NCBI GenBank assembly: GCA_022563615.1
Contig: JADFMZ010000182.1
Span: forward strand, 1-6,742
Direction: 5' to 3'
Length of the DNA stretch: 6,742 nucleotides
Source of the DNA: Planctomycetota bacterium
Lineage (GTDB): Bacteria; Planctomycetota; Phycisphaerae; UBA1845
Below the pieces are notes generated by a model. It saw nothing but the letters and a program-made list of their open reading frames with translations, was not told the DNA's origin and searched no databases. Every line of letters begins with the position of its first letter. Position 1 is the first letter of the stretch. Of this stretch, positions 1-5,974 are shown in pieces. Made by a program: the position numbers and the translations under genes.

Positions 1-823
1 AGATGCCGTCGGCCTTTTCGGTGCAGGTGCGCTCCCGGTTAAGTTCGTCAGCCAGGGCGGGGTGTGCGGCAAGATACTCCGGCGTGTACATCCCGGCGAT
101 CAGGTCATACGAGTCGATGATGACGACACCGGGCCGGTGACGGACAAAAAGCTCGGCAGTGTCGTAGACGCTGTTGACCATTACGTGGTAGGCTACGGGC
201 GAATAATCGCACGCCAGACGCAGAGCTTCCCACCGGTTGGAATAGTGAAACACCTCGTCGAAATCCCGCGTGGCGTCAAAGGTGGGCCTGCGCCCGCACA
301 GGAGAATCGGTTGCCACCCGGCGTGCTTCAAAGCATATCCGAGTTTGGATTCTCGCGCCCGGGGTTGGTCGGAGACTATGACGATTTGTCGCTCGGTGAC
401 GGCGCGGTGCGGCGACGGCGATTCAATACGCCGCAGCGCCTCGTTTCGATCGTCCGTCTTGTCATAGGGCCCGCGCGGAAGTCCTTCATAGAGTCGAAGA
501 ATTTCGACCCGATCCCCCCATAACTGCTTGCATCGAGCATAGAGCTCTTCTTCCCAGCGATCGGACGAAACTAAGACCAGCTCCACGGTATCGATGTCAA
601 TGGAATCGGCCTGTCGAACCGGAAAACCTGCGATGGAGTTTGTCTTGGGTTGGTCGTCCAGGATGCACACCACCGTTGGGCCCGGCAGGTCGGATATTAC
701 GGAAACAAGCCATCGTGTGTGTGCACCAGCGCCGAACAAGCACACTCTTCCTGTTGGACCCAACCGGTAGCGCAGCATTCGCCACACAGCCCGTACATAG
801 GGAACCAGAAAGGTGTCCGCCAC
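1..823 (-). CDS. Two-domain protein: Rossmann (PglD-like) N-terminus plus GT-B glycosyltransferase start, truncated by window edge
   Basis: A frame without stops runs from the methyltransferase's TGA to the left edge; 274 residues are visible from the GTG at 823. Residues 26-115 form a Rossmann-like unit opening with RVCLFGAGAHTRWL (26-39), then CILDD (53-57), GFPV (66-69) and VELVLVSSDRWEEELY (80-95). This resembles the PglD N-terminal or nucleotide-sugar-binding type. The linker LYEGLPRGPYDK (111-122) follows. From about 146 a second alpha/beta unit begins (QIVIVSDQP, then ESKLGYALKHAGWQPILLC) and continues with VVIIDSYDLIAGMY and TEKADGI near the edge, resembling the N-terminal half of a GT-B glycosyltransferase. 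The donor-binding domain would lie outside the window. An ATG at 778 is an alternative start; neither has a clear SD, and restart after the upstream TGA is likely. Assignment of the second domain is moderate. Confidence 0.75.
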   Translation of the reverse strand, partial: MADTFLVPYVRAVWRMLRYRLGPTGRVCLFGAGAHTRWLVSVISDLPGPTVVCILDDQPKTNSIAGFPVRQADSIDIDTVELVLVSSDRWEEELYARCKQLWGDRVEILRLYEGLPRGPYDKTDDRNEALRRIESPSPHRAVTERQIVIVSDQPRARESKLGYALKHAGWQPILLCGRRPTFDATRDFDEVFHYSNRWEALRLACDYSPVAYHVMVNSVYDTAELFVRHRPGVVIIDSYDLIAGMYTPEYLAAHPALADELNRERTCTEKADGI

Positions 824-829
824 GGCGCG

Positions 830-1483
830 TCAGAACGTGAAGACCTTGAAATAGTATTCGCCCGAATAACCGAGCCGACGGAACATCGCCCGCCAGTCAT
901 CCTTGCTTCGAACCGTCTTGATCGTCACGACCCAATCGGACAGGTTGCGCTGTTCGGCGGGCGTGTCGTAGCTGTCCACTTGGATGAACGCAGCCCGACG
1001 GGACACACGCATGATCTCTTGAATAGCCCGTTCACTCGCATCGGGATTGAGGTTATGCAGAACATCGATCGAATACACCAGGTCGAACGAATCATCCGGA
1101 AAGTCCAGTCGATCTGCGGACATCACCGACAGGCGATCGGTGATCTCCGGCTTGCCGTGCAATACCGCGTACTCGCTGATGTCGCATCCCTGCACGTTGA
1201 CAATGCCGAGCCTGTGGAACTCGTAAAGCATGAACCTCTTGGCGCAGCCGACCTCGAGCACATTTGACTCCGGCGTAAGCTCGTACCTCTCGATCATCTG
1301 CCGGACGGTCGATTCATGTCGTCCGTCGTAATAATAGCCGCCGTACCCCGTCGGCCCGTCGAAGTATTCCTGCCCGTATCGTGCGTGCTCCGCGCGAAGC
1401 GTCGGTGTCATCGATCGACGCATGGCCAGACGCTTCGAACGATCGGACTTGCAATTCAGATCTGTTAGGACGTCGGTTTCCAT
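830..1483 (-). CDS. Class I SAM-dependent methyltransferase, 217 aa
   Basis: This soluble methyltransferase has a Rossmann-type SAM-binding core. A charged N-terminus precedes EYFDGPTGYGGYYYDGRHE (39-57), a Tyr/Gly signature I associate with methyltransferases found in surface-glycan loci. Motif I is NVLEVGCAKRF (74-84), followed by acidic D101 in GCDISEYA that would bind the SAM ribose. Motif IV-like FDLVYSIDVLHNL (133-145) follows, and later strands end in EYYFKVFTF. Motif I is odd: relatives have GCAKGF, but here AGG encodes Arg in place of the last Gly. The ATG at 1483 is the first start after an in-frame TAG and has AGGG 7 nt upstream. The substrate is unknown; a sugar hydroxyl or amine is inferred from the neighbours. 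About 108 nt separate it from the formyltransferase, and the next gene begins 6 nt after its TGA. Confidence 0.87.
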   Translation of the reverse strand: METDVLTDLNCKSDRSKRLAMRRSMTPTLRAEHARYGQEYFDGPTGYGGYYYDGRHESTVRQMIERYELTPESNVLEVGCAKRFMLYEFHRLGIVNVQGCDISEYAVLHGKPEITDRLSVMSADRLDFPDDSFDLVYSIDVLHNLNPDASERAIQEIMRVSRRAAFIQVDSYDTPAEQRNLSDWVVTIKTVRSKDDWRAMFRRLGYSGEYYFKVFTF

Positions 1484-1591
1484 GCTGTTACCCTATCGGC
1501 CCCGCGGAGATTCAATACGCATAACTACGATGTGTCGGCGTACATCTTCCGCGCGCTATTCTTTCCTTTGTTCGGATATCGCCTGATCGGT

Positions 1592-2410
1592 TTACAAAAC
1601 TTGAGCCAAACCCACCCGCGCCCTTGGCCGCACGGGATTCGACTTGCCCGAACCGGCTGGACCCGGCCCATCGCCCGGTTGGGCTCGCAGCTCAATGCGC
1701 CGGCCGCTGGACAGCGTGGTATGTGCCGGGGGAAAGGGTGGAAAGTCCATTCCGCGCACGAAGTTCCATAGCTTCTGCGCGGGCCAGTTCAGATCCGCCT
1801 CCTTGTCAGCCAGCGAATGACGCGGATGGAAGAAGGACGGCTCGTCGGGGGACGGAACATACGTCGGCACGTCTGAGACCAGAAGTCTTGGGAGCCACCG
1901 CCGCCAAACGTCCTTGGATACCTCGGTTGCCCGGTCGTAGAGATCCTTCGCGGTTTCCATGGGGTCGATGGGGAACCATTCGACATGGACTATGGGGCCG
2001 CCGTCCACTTCCGGGCTCATGCGATGAAGCGTAACGCCGAATCGATCGTCACCGTTGATGATGGCGTGTGATACGCCGTTGCAGCCTCGGTAGCGCGGCA
2101 ACGGTGCCCCGTGCAAATTGAACGCCCCACGAGTGGCCCGCGCCAAAACCGGGGCCTCCACAACGAAAGGATAGAGCACCGACAGGATGAGATCGACTTC
2201 CAGCGAAAGGACGTGACTTCGCTTGACGATGGGAATCCCGCGTCGCTCAGCCAACGACCTCACGACCTGAGTGCCCCACCATACCTGCATCGGGCGCCGG
2301 GTGCAGACGGCCGTCACGTCCACCTGCGGAAGTTCGAGCAGCCGCTCAAGGCACCATGCTGCCAACGGCTTTTCGCCCATGAAAACGACGCGTACGGTGG
2401 AAGGCTTCAT
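1592..2410 (-). CDS. Formyltransferase-fold protein (sugar N-formyltransferase-like, Fmt family), 272 aa
   Basis: The catalytic domain of the GART/Fmt family transfers a formyl group from N10-formyltetrahydrofolate to an amine. After the N-terminal Rossmann strand (VRVVFMGEKPLAA), LILSVLYPFVV leads into NLHGAPLPRYRG, carrying the Asn and His of the active site (N98, H100). FGVTLHRMSPEVDGGPI carries the catalytic aspartate D136. A linker with LWNFVRGMDFPPFPPAHT (214-231) resembles sugar formyltransferases. The C-terminus (246-272) is Gly/Pro/Arg-rich and lacks a recognisable Fmt C-terminal domain that binds tRNA. Given its neighbours (SIS isomerase, methyltransferase, glycosyltransferase), formylation of an amino sugar on a nucleotide carrier is a better guess than methionyl-tRNA formylation. 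The ATG at 2410 fits the fold; SD is weak, with 18 nt from the SIS stop. A C-terminal frameshift is possible (see findings). Confidence 0.85.
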   Translation of the reverse strand: MKPSTVRVVFMGEKPLAAWCLERLLELPQVDVTAVCTRRPMQVWWGTQVVRSLAERRGIPIVKRSHVLSLEVDLILSVLYPFVVEAPVLARATRGAFNLHGAPLPRYRGCNGVSHAIINGDDRFGVTLHRMSPEVDGGPIVHVEWFPIDPMETAKDLYDRATEVSKDVWRRWLPRLLVSDVPTYVPSPDEPSFFHPRHSLADKEADLNWPAQKLWNFVRGMDFPPFPPAHTTLSSGRRIELRAQPGDGPGPAGSGKSNPVRPRARVGLAQVL

Positions 2411-2428
2411 GGTTCTGCGGGTATGGTG

Positions 2429-3142
2429 TCAGAACTCTGGTGCGATTGTGCGTTTCGATCCGACGGCGTCCTGCAGCCGAGTCTCGCCGCGAAGGCCGGC
2501 ACAAAGAATATCCTCAGCCGGCGCCTCGCCTACCGCGAGCAAGGTCTCCTCCTCGTCCGCTAGTTTCCGCAGCATACGCACCAGAACATGACACACGGCG
2601 ACATGCACGCTTTCCACCACGCCGTAGTCATGCGAATCGACGCTGATGCGTGCGGTAGCCAACGACGCCAACCTGCCGCCGTCGAATCCGACCAGCGCCA
2701 AACGCCGCGCCCGCGCTGCCTGGGCCACGTCAAACGCCCGCAGCACGTTTTCCGAATTTCCCGACGCGCTGATCCCAATGACTAGGTCACCAGGCCTTAT
2801 GAGCCGATGCAACTGATCCGCAAAACAGTTTTCGTACCCATCGTCATTGGCCGCCGCCGTTAGCCACGCTGCGTTGTCCGTAAGCGACAGGACGCGTAGC
2901 GGGCGGGCGCGATCGCCACCGGCATTGCGGGCCAGATCCACAGCCAGGTGTGACGCCGTGGCGGCGCTGCCGCCGTTGCCGAAAATATATACGGTGTGGC
3001 CGGCCTGTCGCGCCGAGGAGAGCATGGTGACGCCCGCCTCGATTTCCTCATCGCGCAATAACTCCATCGCCGCCCGTATCTCGTCGATGTAGGCCAGCAC
3101 GTCTGAACGCTTGGAGCAGAATGTCTCGGTCTGGATCGCCAA
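2429..3142 (-). CDS. SIS-domain protein, GmhA/DiaA-like (sugar-phosphate isomerase family), 237 aa
   Basis: The single SIS fold resembles phosphoheptose isomerase GmhA, which turns sedoheptulose 7-phosphate into D-glycero-D-manno-heptose 7-phosphate for surface polysaccharide, and the DnaA-binding protein DiaA. A helical N-terminus (to about residue 50) precedes the phosphate-binding IFGNGGSAATASH (53-65). SLTDN (86-90), GISASGNSENV (123-133) and ESVHVAVCHVLV (177-188) follow. Compared with E. coli GmhA (H61, E65, Q172, H180), the metal-site equivalents are H65, D69, E177 and H185. The set is metal-capable but not canonical, so the exact substrate is uncertain. A tail of about 45 residues (193-237) exceeds GmhA's 192-residue length. 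An in-frame TGA lies three codons before the TTG at 3142, so the start is this TTG or the GTG at 3100; neither has a good SD. The formyltransferase gene follows after 18 nt, suggesting one operon. Confidence 0.87.
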   Translation of the reverse strand: MAIQTETFCSKRSDVLAYIDEIRAAMELLRDEEIEAGVTMLSSARQAGHTVYIFGNGGSAATASHLAVDLARNAGGDRARPLRVLSLTDNAAWLTAAANDDGYENCFADQLHRLIRPGDLVIGISASGNSENVLRAFDVAQAARARRLALVGFDGGRLASLATARISVDSHDYGVVESVHVAVCHVLVRMLRKLADEEETLLAVGEAPAEDILCAGLRGETRLQDAVGSKRTIAPEF

Positions 3143-3181
3143 TCTGAGTCAGATATCGGACATTCCATCCGGCGGACTGAA

Positions 3182-3212
3182 GGCGGCCTTTTTCGTGACG
3201 CCGACGGCCGCC
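3182..3212. repeat. GC-rich 7-bp stem-loop upstream of the SIS gene
   Basis: GGCGGCC (3182-3188) and GGCCGCC (3206-3212) can pair as a 7-bp stem with a 17-nt loop. It would lie in the 5' leader about 40 nt before the SIS start. No U-tract follows the stem in the minus-strand transcript, so it is not a standard terminator. It may be only a by-product of high GC. Confidence 0.3.
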
Positions 3213-3271
3213 CAAGCAAAGGGGCCCTCACGAACTGCCGATAACTCGTTTGGATTTCGAGGCAGCGCCTG

Positions 3272-3377
3272 TTTATTGATCCTTGCGCAGTCAATCAAAC
3301 GAGGTCGTCTCGAAAGGTCTGGAAAAACGCTATCACAGCAGGGCCTCCGTTTCTTTGGCTATACAAGGATCAATAAA
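3272..3377. repeat. Perfect 14-bp inverted repeat, arms 3272-3285 and 3364-3377, 78-bp spacer
   Basis: The left arm TTTATTGATCCTTG and right arm CAAGGATCAATAAA are exact reverse complements; pairing breaks on both outer and inner sides. A perfect 14-bp match by chance within about 300 nt is very unlikely (of order 1 in several thousand). The arms are AT-richer than their surroundings. Possible roles are paired operator sites, the base of a long RNA stem-loop, or terminal repeats of a 106-bp MITE-like remnant. No clear target-site duplication flanks the arms, so a mobile origin is only one option. Confidence 0.8.
3295..3336 (-). CDS. Possible 13-codon leader peptide ORF
   Basis: GGAGG at 3348-3344, the strongest Shine-Dalgarno I noticed in the window, is followed after 7 nt by GTG. 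The frame then encodes 13 residues (MIAFFQTFRDDLV) before TGA. It lies wholly between the arms of the 14-bp inverted repeat and about 150 nt upstream of the SIS gene. It has no run of one amino acid, so a classical amino-acid attenuator is not indicated. Such a short ORF could be chance; I know of no homologue. Confidence 0.18.
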   Translation of the reverse strand: MIAFFQTFRDDLV

Positions 3378-3384
3378 GTGTCAT
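3358..3384 (-). promoter_or_regulatory. Candidate promoter ahead of the SIS/formyltransferase genes
   Basis: Reading the minus strand, ATGACA (5/6 to TTGACA) is followed after 15 nt by TATAGC (4/6 to TATAAT). The spacer is shorter than the optimal 17 nt, so this is weak as a sigma-70 promoter. It is notable because the right arm of the inverted repeat occupies almost exactly the spacer, a classic operator position. Transcription would begin just upstream of the GGAGG at 3348-3344. Confidence 0.2.
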
Positions 3385-3462
3385 ACACCCGACCTGAGCC
3401 GGGTCTATCCCCCATTCATGGGCTATCTTAATCGGTAGGGCATGGGTTCGTGGGATCAGCGC

Positions 3463-4746
3463 CTACAGTCCGCGAAACACCAGCGCCGCGTCGTGGCCGG
3501 TGAAGCCGGTAAAGAGCTTGAGCAGCGTCTTAACCGTGCGATCGAGCCGGGTCGTTACCAACGGGGCCGGGAAGCGCACCCGATCCGGTCGCGTATGCAG
3601 CGTGGCTGGGATGGATCGATGCCGCATGGCCAGCAAGGCGCAGAGGGTATCGATGATTCCGCTGGCGGCGAGCATGTGGCCGACGTAGGGCTTAAACGCG
3701 GTGGCCACGACGCCGTCGGAGGCATCCGTTCGTAGCTGCGCTCCGATGCCTTGCTCAATACAATAGGCCTCGTACCCGTCCGACAGGCTCGTTGCGGCCC
3801 CGTGGGGAACGATGAAATCGACGTCCGCAGCGGTGCAATCTGCGATCGCCAGCGCATCACAGATCACACCCGCCAGGCGAGCCGACCGGACGTCGGGAAT
3901 GGTTTGCTTCCAACCCTGGTGGGCGAAGGCGCCGCCCAGGTAGCGCGCATAGGGCTCGGCGCCCCGGCTCGCGGCGTGCTCAGCCGATTCCAGCACAATC
4001 GCCGCAGCCCCTTCGCCGACAAAAAACCCCTGCGGCTCAGCATCGAACGGCCTCATGCAGCCCTCTTGGGCGTACAGCTCCAAACGGCGGAACCATTCCA
4101 ATCGAACCGCGGTGTCAAAGGCTTCGCCGCCGACCACGACCATGATATCAGCCTGTCCTGAACGGATGTGCTGAGCGGCCAGCTCGACGGCGTAGGCGCC
4201 CGAGGAACAGGCATTGTGCACGCTGGTGGAAAACCCATGCAAGCCGAAGGCCTTGCCGGTCACGTGTACGTAAGAGAAGGGTTGCATGTTGTAGAACCGC
4301 GGCGCGAGCATCTCATAGACCGGCGGCGGGCCGGTCGGCGCAGCCGGTGACGCGAGAAGAGTAAACAGGCTGCTCACCGTGCATTCGACCCCAGGAGCTT
4401 CAAAGGCCTGAATCACTCCGATCTTGTTGTCTGTGCGGTCGTAGGTGAGTCTCGCGTCGGTCAAGGCGAGCTCCATCGCCAGAAGCGCGTAACCCAGATC
4501 CCGGTAGCCCTCCCAACCCTGCTCTTTCAGTGATCGGGCGTGCTTGTCAAGCCCGGGAACCTCATCGCACGAGGGCATGGAGGCGATCGGCAGCTCTTGG
4601 AAACACGCCGCATCGACCTGAAGATTCCGCACGGTCACATTCGATCGGCCGGTGGCCAACGACGTCCACAAGGCATCGCAACCAACGCCGACCGCTGTCA
4701 CCGGCCCCAGGCCAGTGACGACGACCTCGCCACGTCCGTCATGCAT
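3463..4746 (-). CDS. Second beta-ketoacyl-ACP synthase (KAS-B), divergent, 427 aa
   Basis: This is a second condensing enzyme of the KAS I/II superfamily. It opens with EVVVTGLGPVTAVGVG. The catalytic cysteine is C180 in HNACSSGAYA, and the histidines are H315 (VPHGAATSLSD) and H357 (KPYVGHMLAASG), with K352 present. The triad is therefore intact, so this is not a chain-length-factor subunit, in which the cysteine is replaced. It differs clearly from KAS-A. It has a longer region between residues 60 and 160, a Pro-rich patch near 134-142, and an altered C-terminal gating loop (GFTGHDAALVF where FabF has GFGGTNASLVF). It starts 43 nt after KAS-A on the same strand, so the two are probably co-transcribed and may form a heterodimer or act on different chain lengths. 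The ATG at 4746 directly precedes the fold; its SD is weak. It ends with TAG just before a 320-nt region without a recognised gene. A divergent specialised-metabolism KAS is more likely than housekeeping FabF or FabB. Confidence 0.9.
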   Translation of the reverse strand: MHDGRGEVVVTGLGPVTAVGVGCDALWTSLATGRSNVTVRNLQVDAACFQELPIASMPSCDEVPGLDKHARSLKEQGWEGYRDLGYALLAMELALTDARLTYDRTDNKIGVIQAFEAPGVECTVSSLFTLLASPAAPTGPPPVYEMLAPRFYNMQPFSYVHVTGKAFGLHGFSTSVHNACSSGAYAVELAAQHIRSGQADIMVVVGGEAFDTAVRLEWFRRLELYAQEGCMRPFDAEPQGFFVGEGAAAIVLESAEHAASRGAEPYARYLGGAFAHQGWKQTIPDVRSARLAGVICDALAIADCTAADVDFIVPHGAATSLSDGYEAYCIEQGIGAQLRTDASDGVVATAFKPYVGHMLAASGIIDTLCALLAMRHRSIPATLHTRPDRVRFPAPLVTTRLDRTVKTLLKLFTGFTGHDAALVFRGL

Positions 4747-4789
4747 GAGGAATATCCATCCGTGCCCGCACCGCTATGGGATCCACCGG

Positions 4790-5974
4790 TTATGCCACAG
4801 CCAGCACGAGGCTGCTGTTATACCCGCCGAACCCGGCTGAGTTGTTTACGACATAGCGAACCGGTCCGACGCGAGTCGAACCGGTAATCGCATCCAGCGA
4901 GCACGGTTGGAGTACGGTATCGAGATGCCACGTTGGGATCAACGTCTGATGTTGGAGACTCAGCACACAAGCGCCGGCCTCCATGGCCGCCGCGGCGCCC
5001 ATCGTGTGTCCGGTCAACGCCTTGATCGAACTGAAGCACACGCCTTTAGGAAAGCAGCGATCCATCATGGTGACCTCGATGGCGTCGTTCTGGGGCGTTC
5101 CGGTTCCATGAGCGCAGATGTAGTCAATGTCTGAAGGGGTCAATCCCGCGCCGCGCAGGGCCTGGGCTGTTGCGCGGGCGAGGCCTTCACCGTTCGGGTC
5201 GGGACGCGTCGGATGATAACTTTCGCAGGTCAGGCCGGCGCCGAGCACGCGCGCCCGAATTACCGCACCTCGCGCCCGGGCCGTCGATTCCCGTTCAAGC
5301 ACGAAGATCGTCGCCCCCTCTCCCACCAACAGGCCGTCGCGCTGTTGGTCGAAAGGCCTGCATACTTCGGCGGCCATGACGCGCAAACGCATGAAGCCAA
5401 TAAAGGCCAACTTGCTGAATCCGTCGGCGCCGCCGGCCAACGCCACATCGCACCGTCCATCGAGAAGATGTCGCCGCGCCAGGGCGATGGCCATGTTGCC
5501 CGCAGCACACGCGCCGTACAGATCAGCGGCGTAACCACCCAACTTCAAATCAGAACGTACGTGCGCGGAGATCGAGCCGGGTCGGCCCGTGAGAATCCGC
5601 GACCATTGCTCCGAGGACAACCAGTCGGACGCCTGTGCGTCCAGACCTTCCTCGATAAACTCCGTTTCCCCCATCGTGGTGCCTACAATGGTGTACGTTC
5701 GAGTCGGATCGAGATCGCTCGGGTCGATCCTCGCGTCGGAAACCGCCTGTCGCGCCGCGGTGACCGCCAGCTTCGACGCACGACCGACACCGCCCACCGT
5801 GTCCATCGGTTCGCGCACCTGGCACGCGATCTTTCGAGACAGGTCGGTCGTGTTCAGGCCGTCCACCGGCGCGGCTGCGCTTCGACCGCTGCATAACGAT
5901 TCCCAAAATGTCGTCTCGCCGCAACCAATCGGTGAAACGATTCCCATTCCGGTTATGACGATATCGTCAGTCAT
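4790..5974 (-). CDS. FabF-like beta-ketoacyl-ACP synthase (KAS-A), 394 aa
   Basis: This is a thiolase-fold condensing enzyme that would join an acyl chain to malonyl-ACP by decarboxylative Claisen condensation in the cytoplasm. The N-terminus DIVITGMGIVSPIG is the standard KAS opening. The nucleophile is C156 in YGACAAGN, the two catalytic histidines are H289 (AHGTGTPQND) and H323 (IKALTGHTMGAA), and K318 is present. The C-terminal loop NNSAGFGGYNSSLVL matches the FabF gating loop GFGGTN. Its 394 residues are close to the usual 410 or so. The frame is open further upstream into selA, but the KAS fold begins at the ATG at 5974, which is the start chosen here. That ATG lies inside the selA end (ATGACTGA, 8-nt overlap), with only a weak GGGAA upstream, consistent with translational coupling. 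The chain type (primary fatty acid, specialised lipid or polyketide) cannot be read from the sequence. Confidence 0.93.
   Translation of the reverse strand: MTDDIVITGMGIVSPIGCGETTFWESLCSGRSAAAPVDGLNTTDLSRKIACQVREPMDTVGGVGRASKLAVTAARQAVSDARIDPSDLDPTRTYTIVGTTMGETEFIEEGLDAQASDWLSSEQWSRILTGRPGSISAHVRSDLKLGGYAADLYGACAAGNMAIALARRHLLDGRCDVALAGGADGFSKLAFIGFMRLRVMAAEVCRPFDQQRDGLLVGEGATIFVLERESTARARGAVIRARVLGAGLTCESYHPTRPDPNGEGLARATAQALRGAGLTPSDIDYICAHGTGTPQNDAIEVTMMDRCFPKGVCFSSIKALTGHTMGAAAAMEAGACVLSLQHQTLIPTWHLDTVLQPCSLDAITGSTRVGPVRYVVNNSAGFGGYNSSLVLAVA
5967..5974 (-). promoter_or_regulatory. selA / KAS-A stop-start overlap (likely translational coupling)
   Basis: On the minus strand ATGACTGA contains the ATG of KAS-A and, in another frame, the TGA of selA. 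Overlaps of this kind normally mean both genes sit on one mRNA and that the terminating ribosome helps start the next gene. The SD-like sequence upstream of the ATG is weak, which supports coupling as the main route of initiation. Confidence 0.7.

Larger units (their letters stand above)
3143..3462. other. 320-nt region between KAS-B and the SIS gene: no recognised protein, but structured
   Basis: No recognisable protein is encoded here on either strand. The region holds the 14-bp inverted repeat at 3272-3285 and 3364-3377, a possible 13-codon ORF with GGAGG between the arms, a GC-rich 7-bp stem (3182-3188 with 3206-3212), and a 5-bp ACCCG/CGGGT stem near 3387-3404 with no T-tract. Promoter-like minus-strand candidates are ATGACA (3384-3379), 15 nt, TATAGC (3363-3358), and the weaker TTGATT (3298-3293), 17 nt, TAAACA (3275-3270). 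The position after KAS-B and before the sugar genes suggests a transcription unit boundary with the promoter and leader for the downstream genes. No clear rho-independent terminator is visible. Confidence 0.5.

Noticed and set aside
821..838. In-frame TGA between methyltransferase and the next gene as a selenocysteine codon (SelA is nearby)
   Set aside because: The methyltransferase ends at a normal family length, no Sec or Cys site is expected there, and no convincing SECIS-like hairpin follows the TGA. A shared frame has a one in three chance.
420..1520. Direct repeat GATTCAATACGC at 420-431 and 1509-1520
   Set aside because: A 12-bp match is expected about once by chance in a window of this size, and one copy is inside coding sequence.
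3387..3404. ACCCG...CGGGT stem as terminator after KAS-B
   Set aside because: It is only 5 bp with an 8-nt loop and no T-tract follows on the minus strand.
3111..3431. Plus-strand 106-codon frame across the gene-poor region
   Set aside because: It overlaps the start of the SIS gene, has no recognisable motif, and the inverted repeat and other elements explain the region better.
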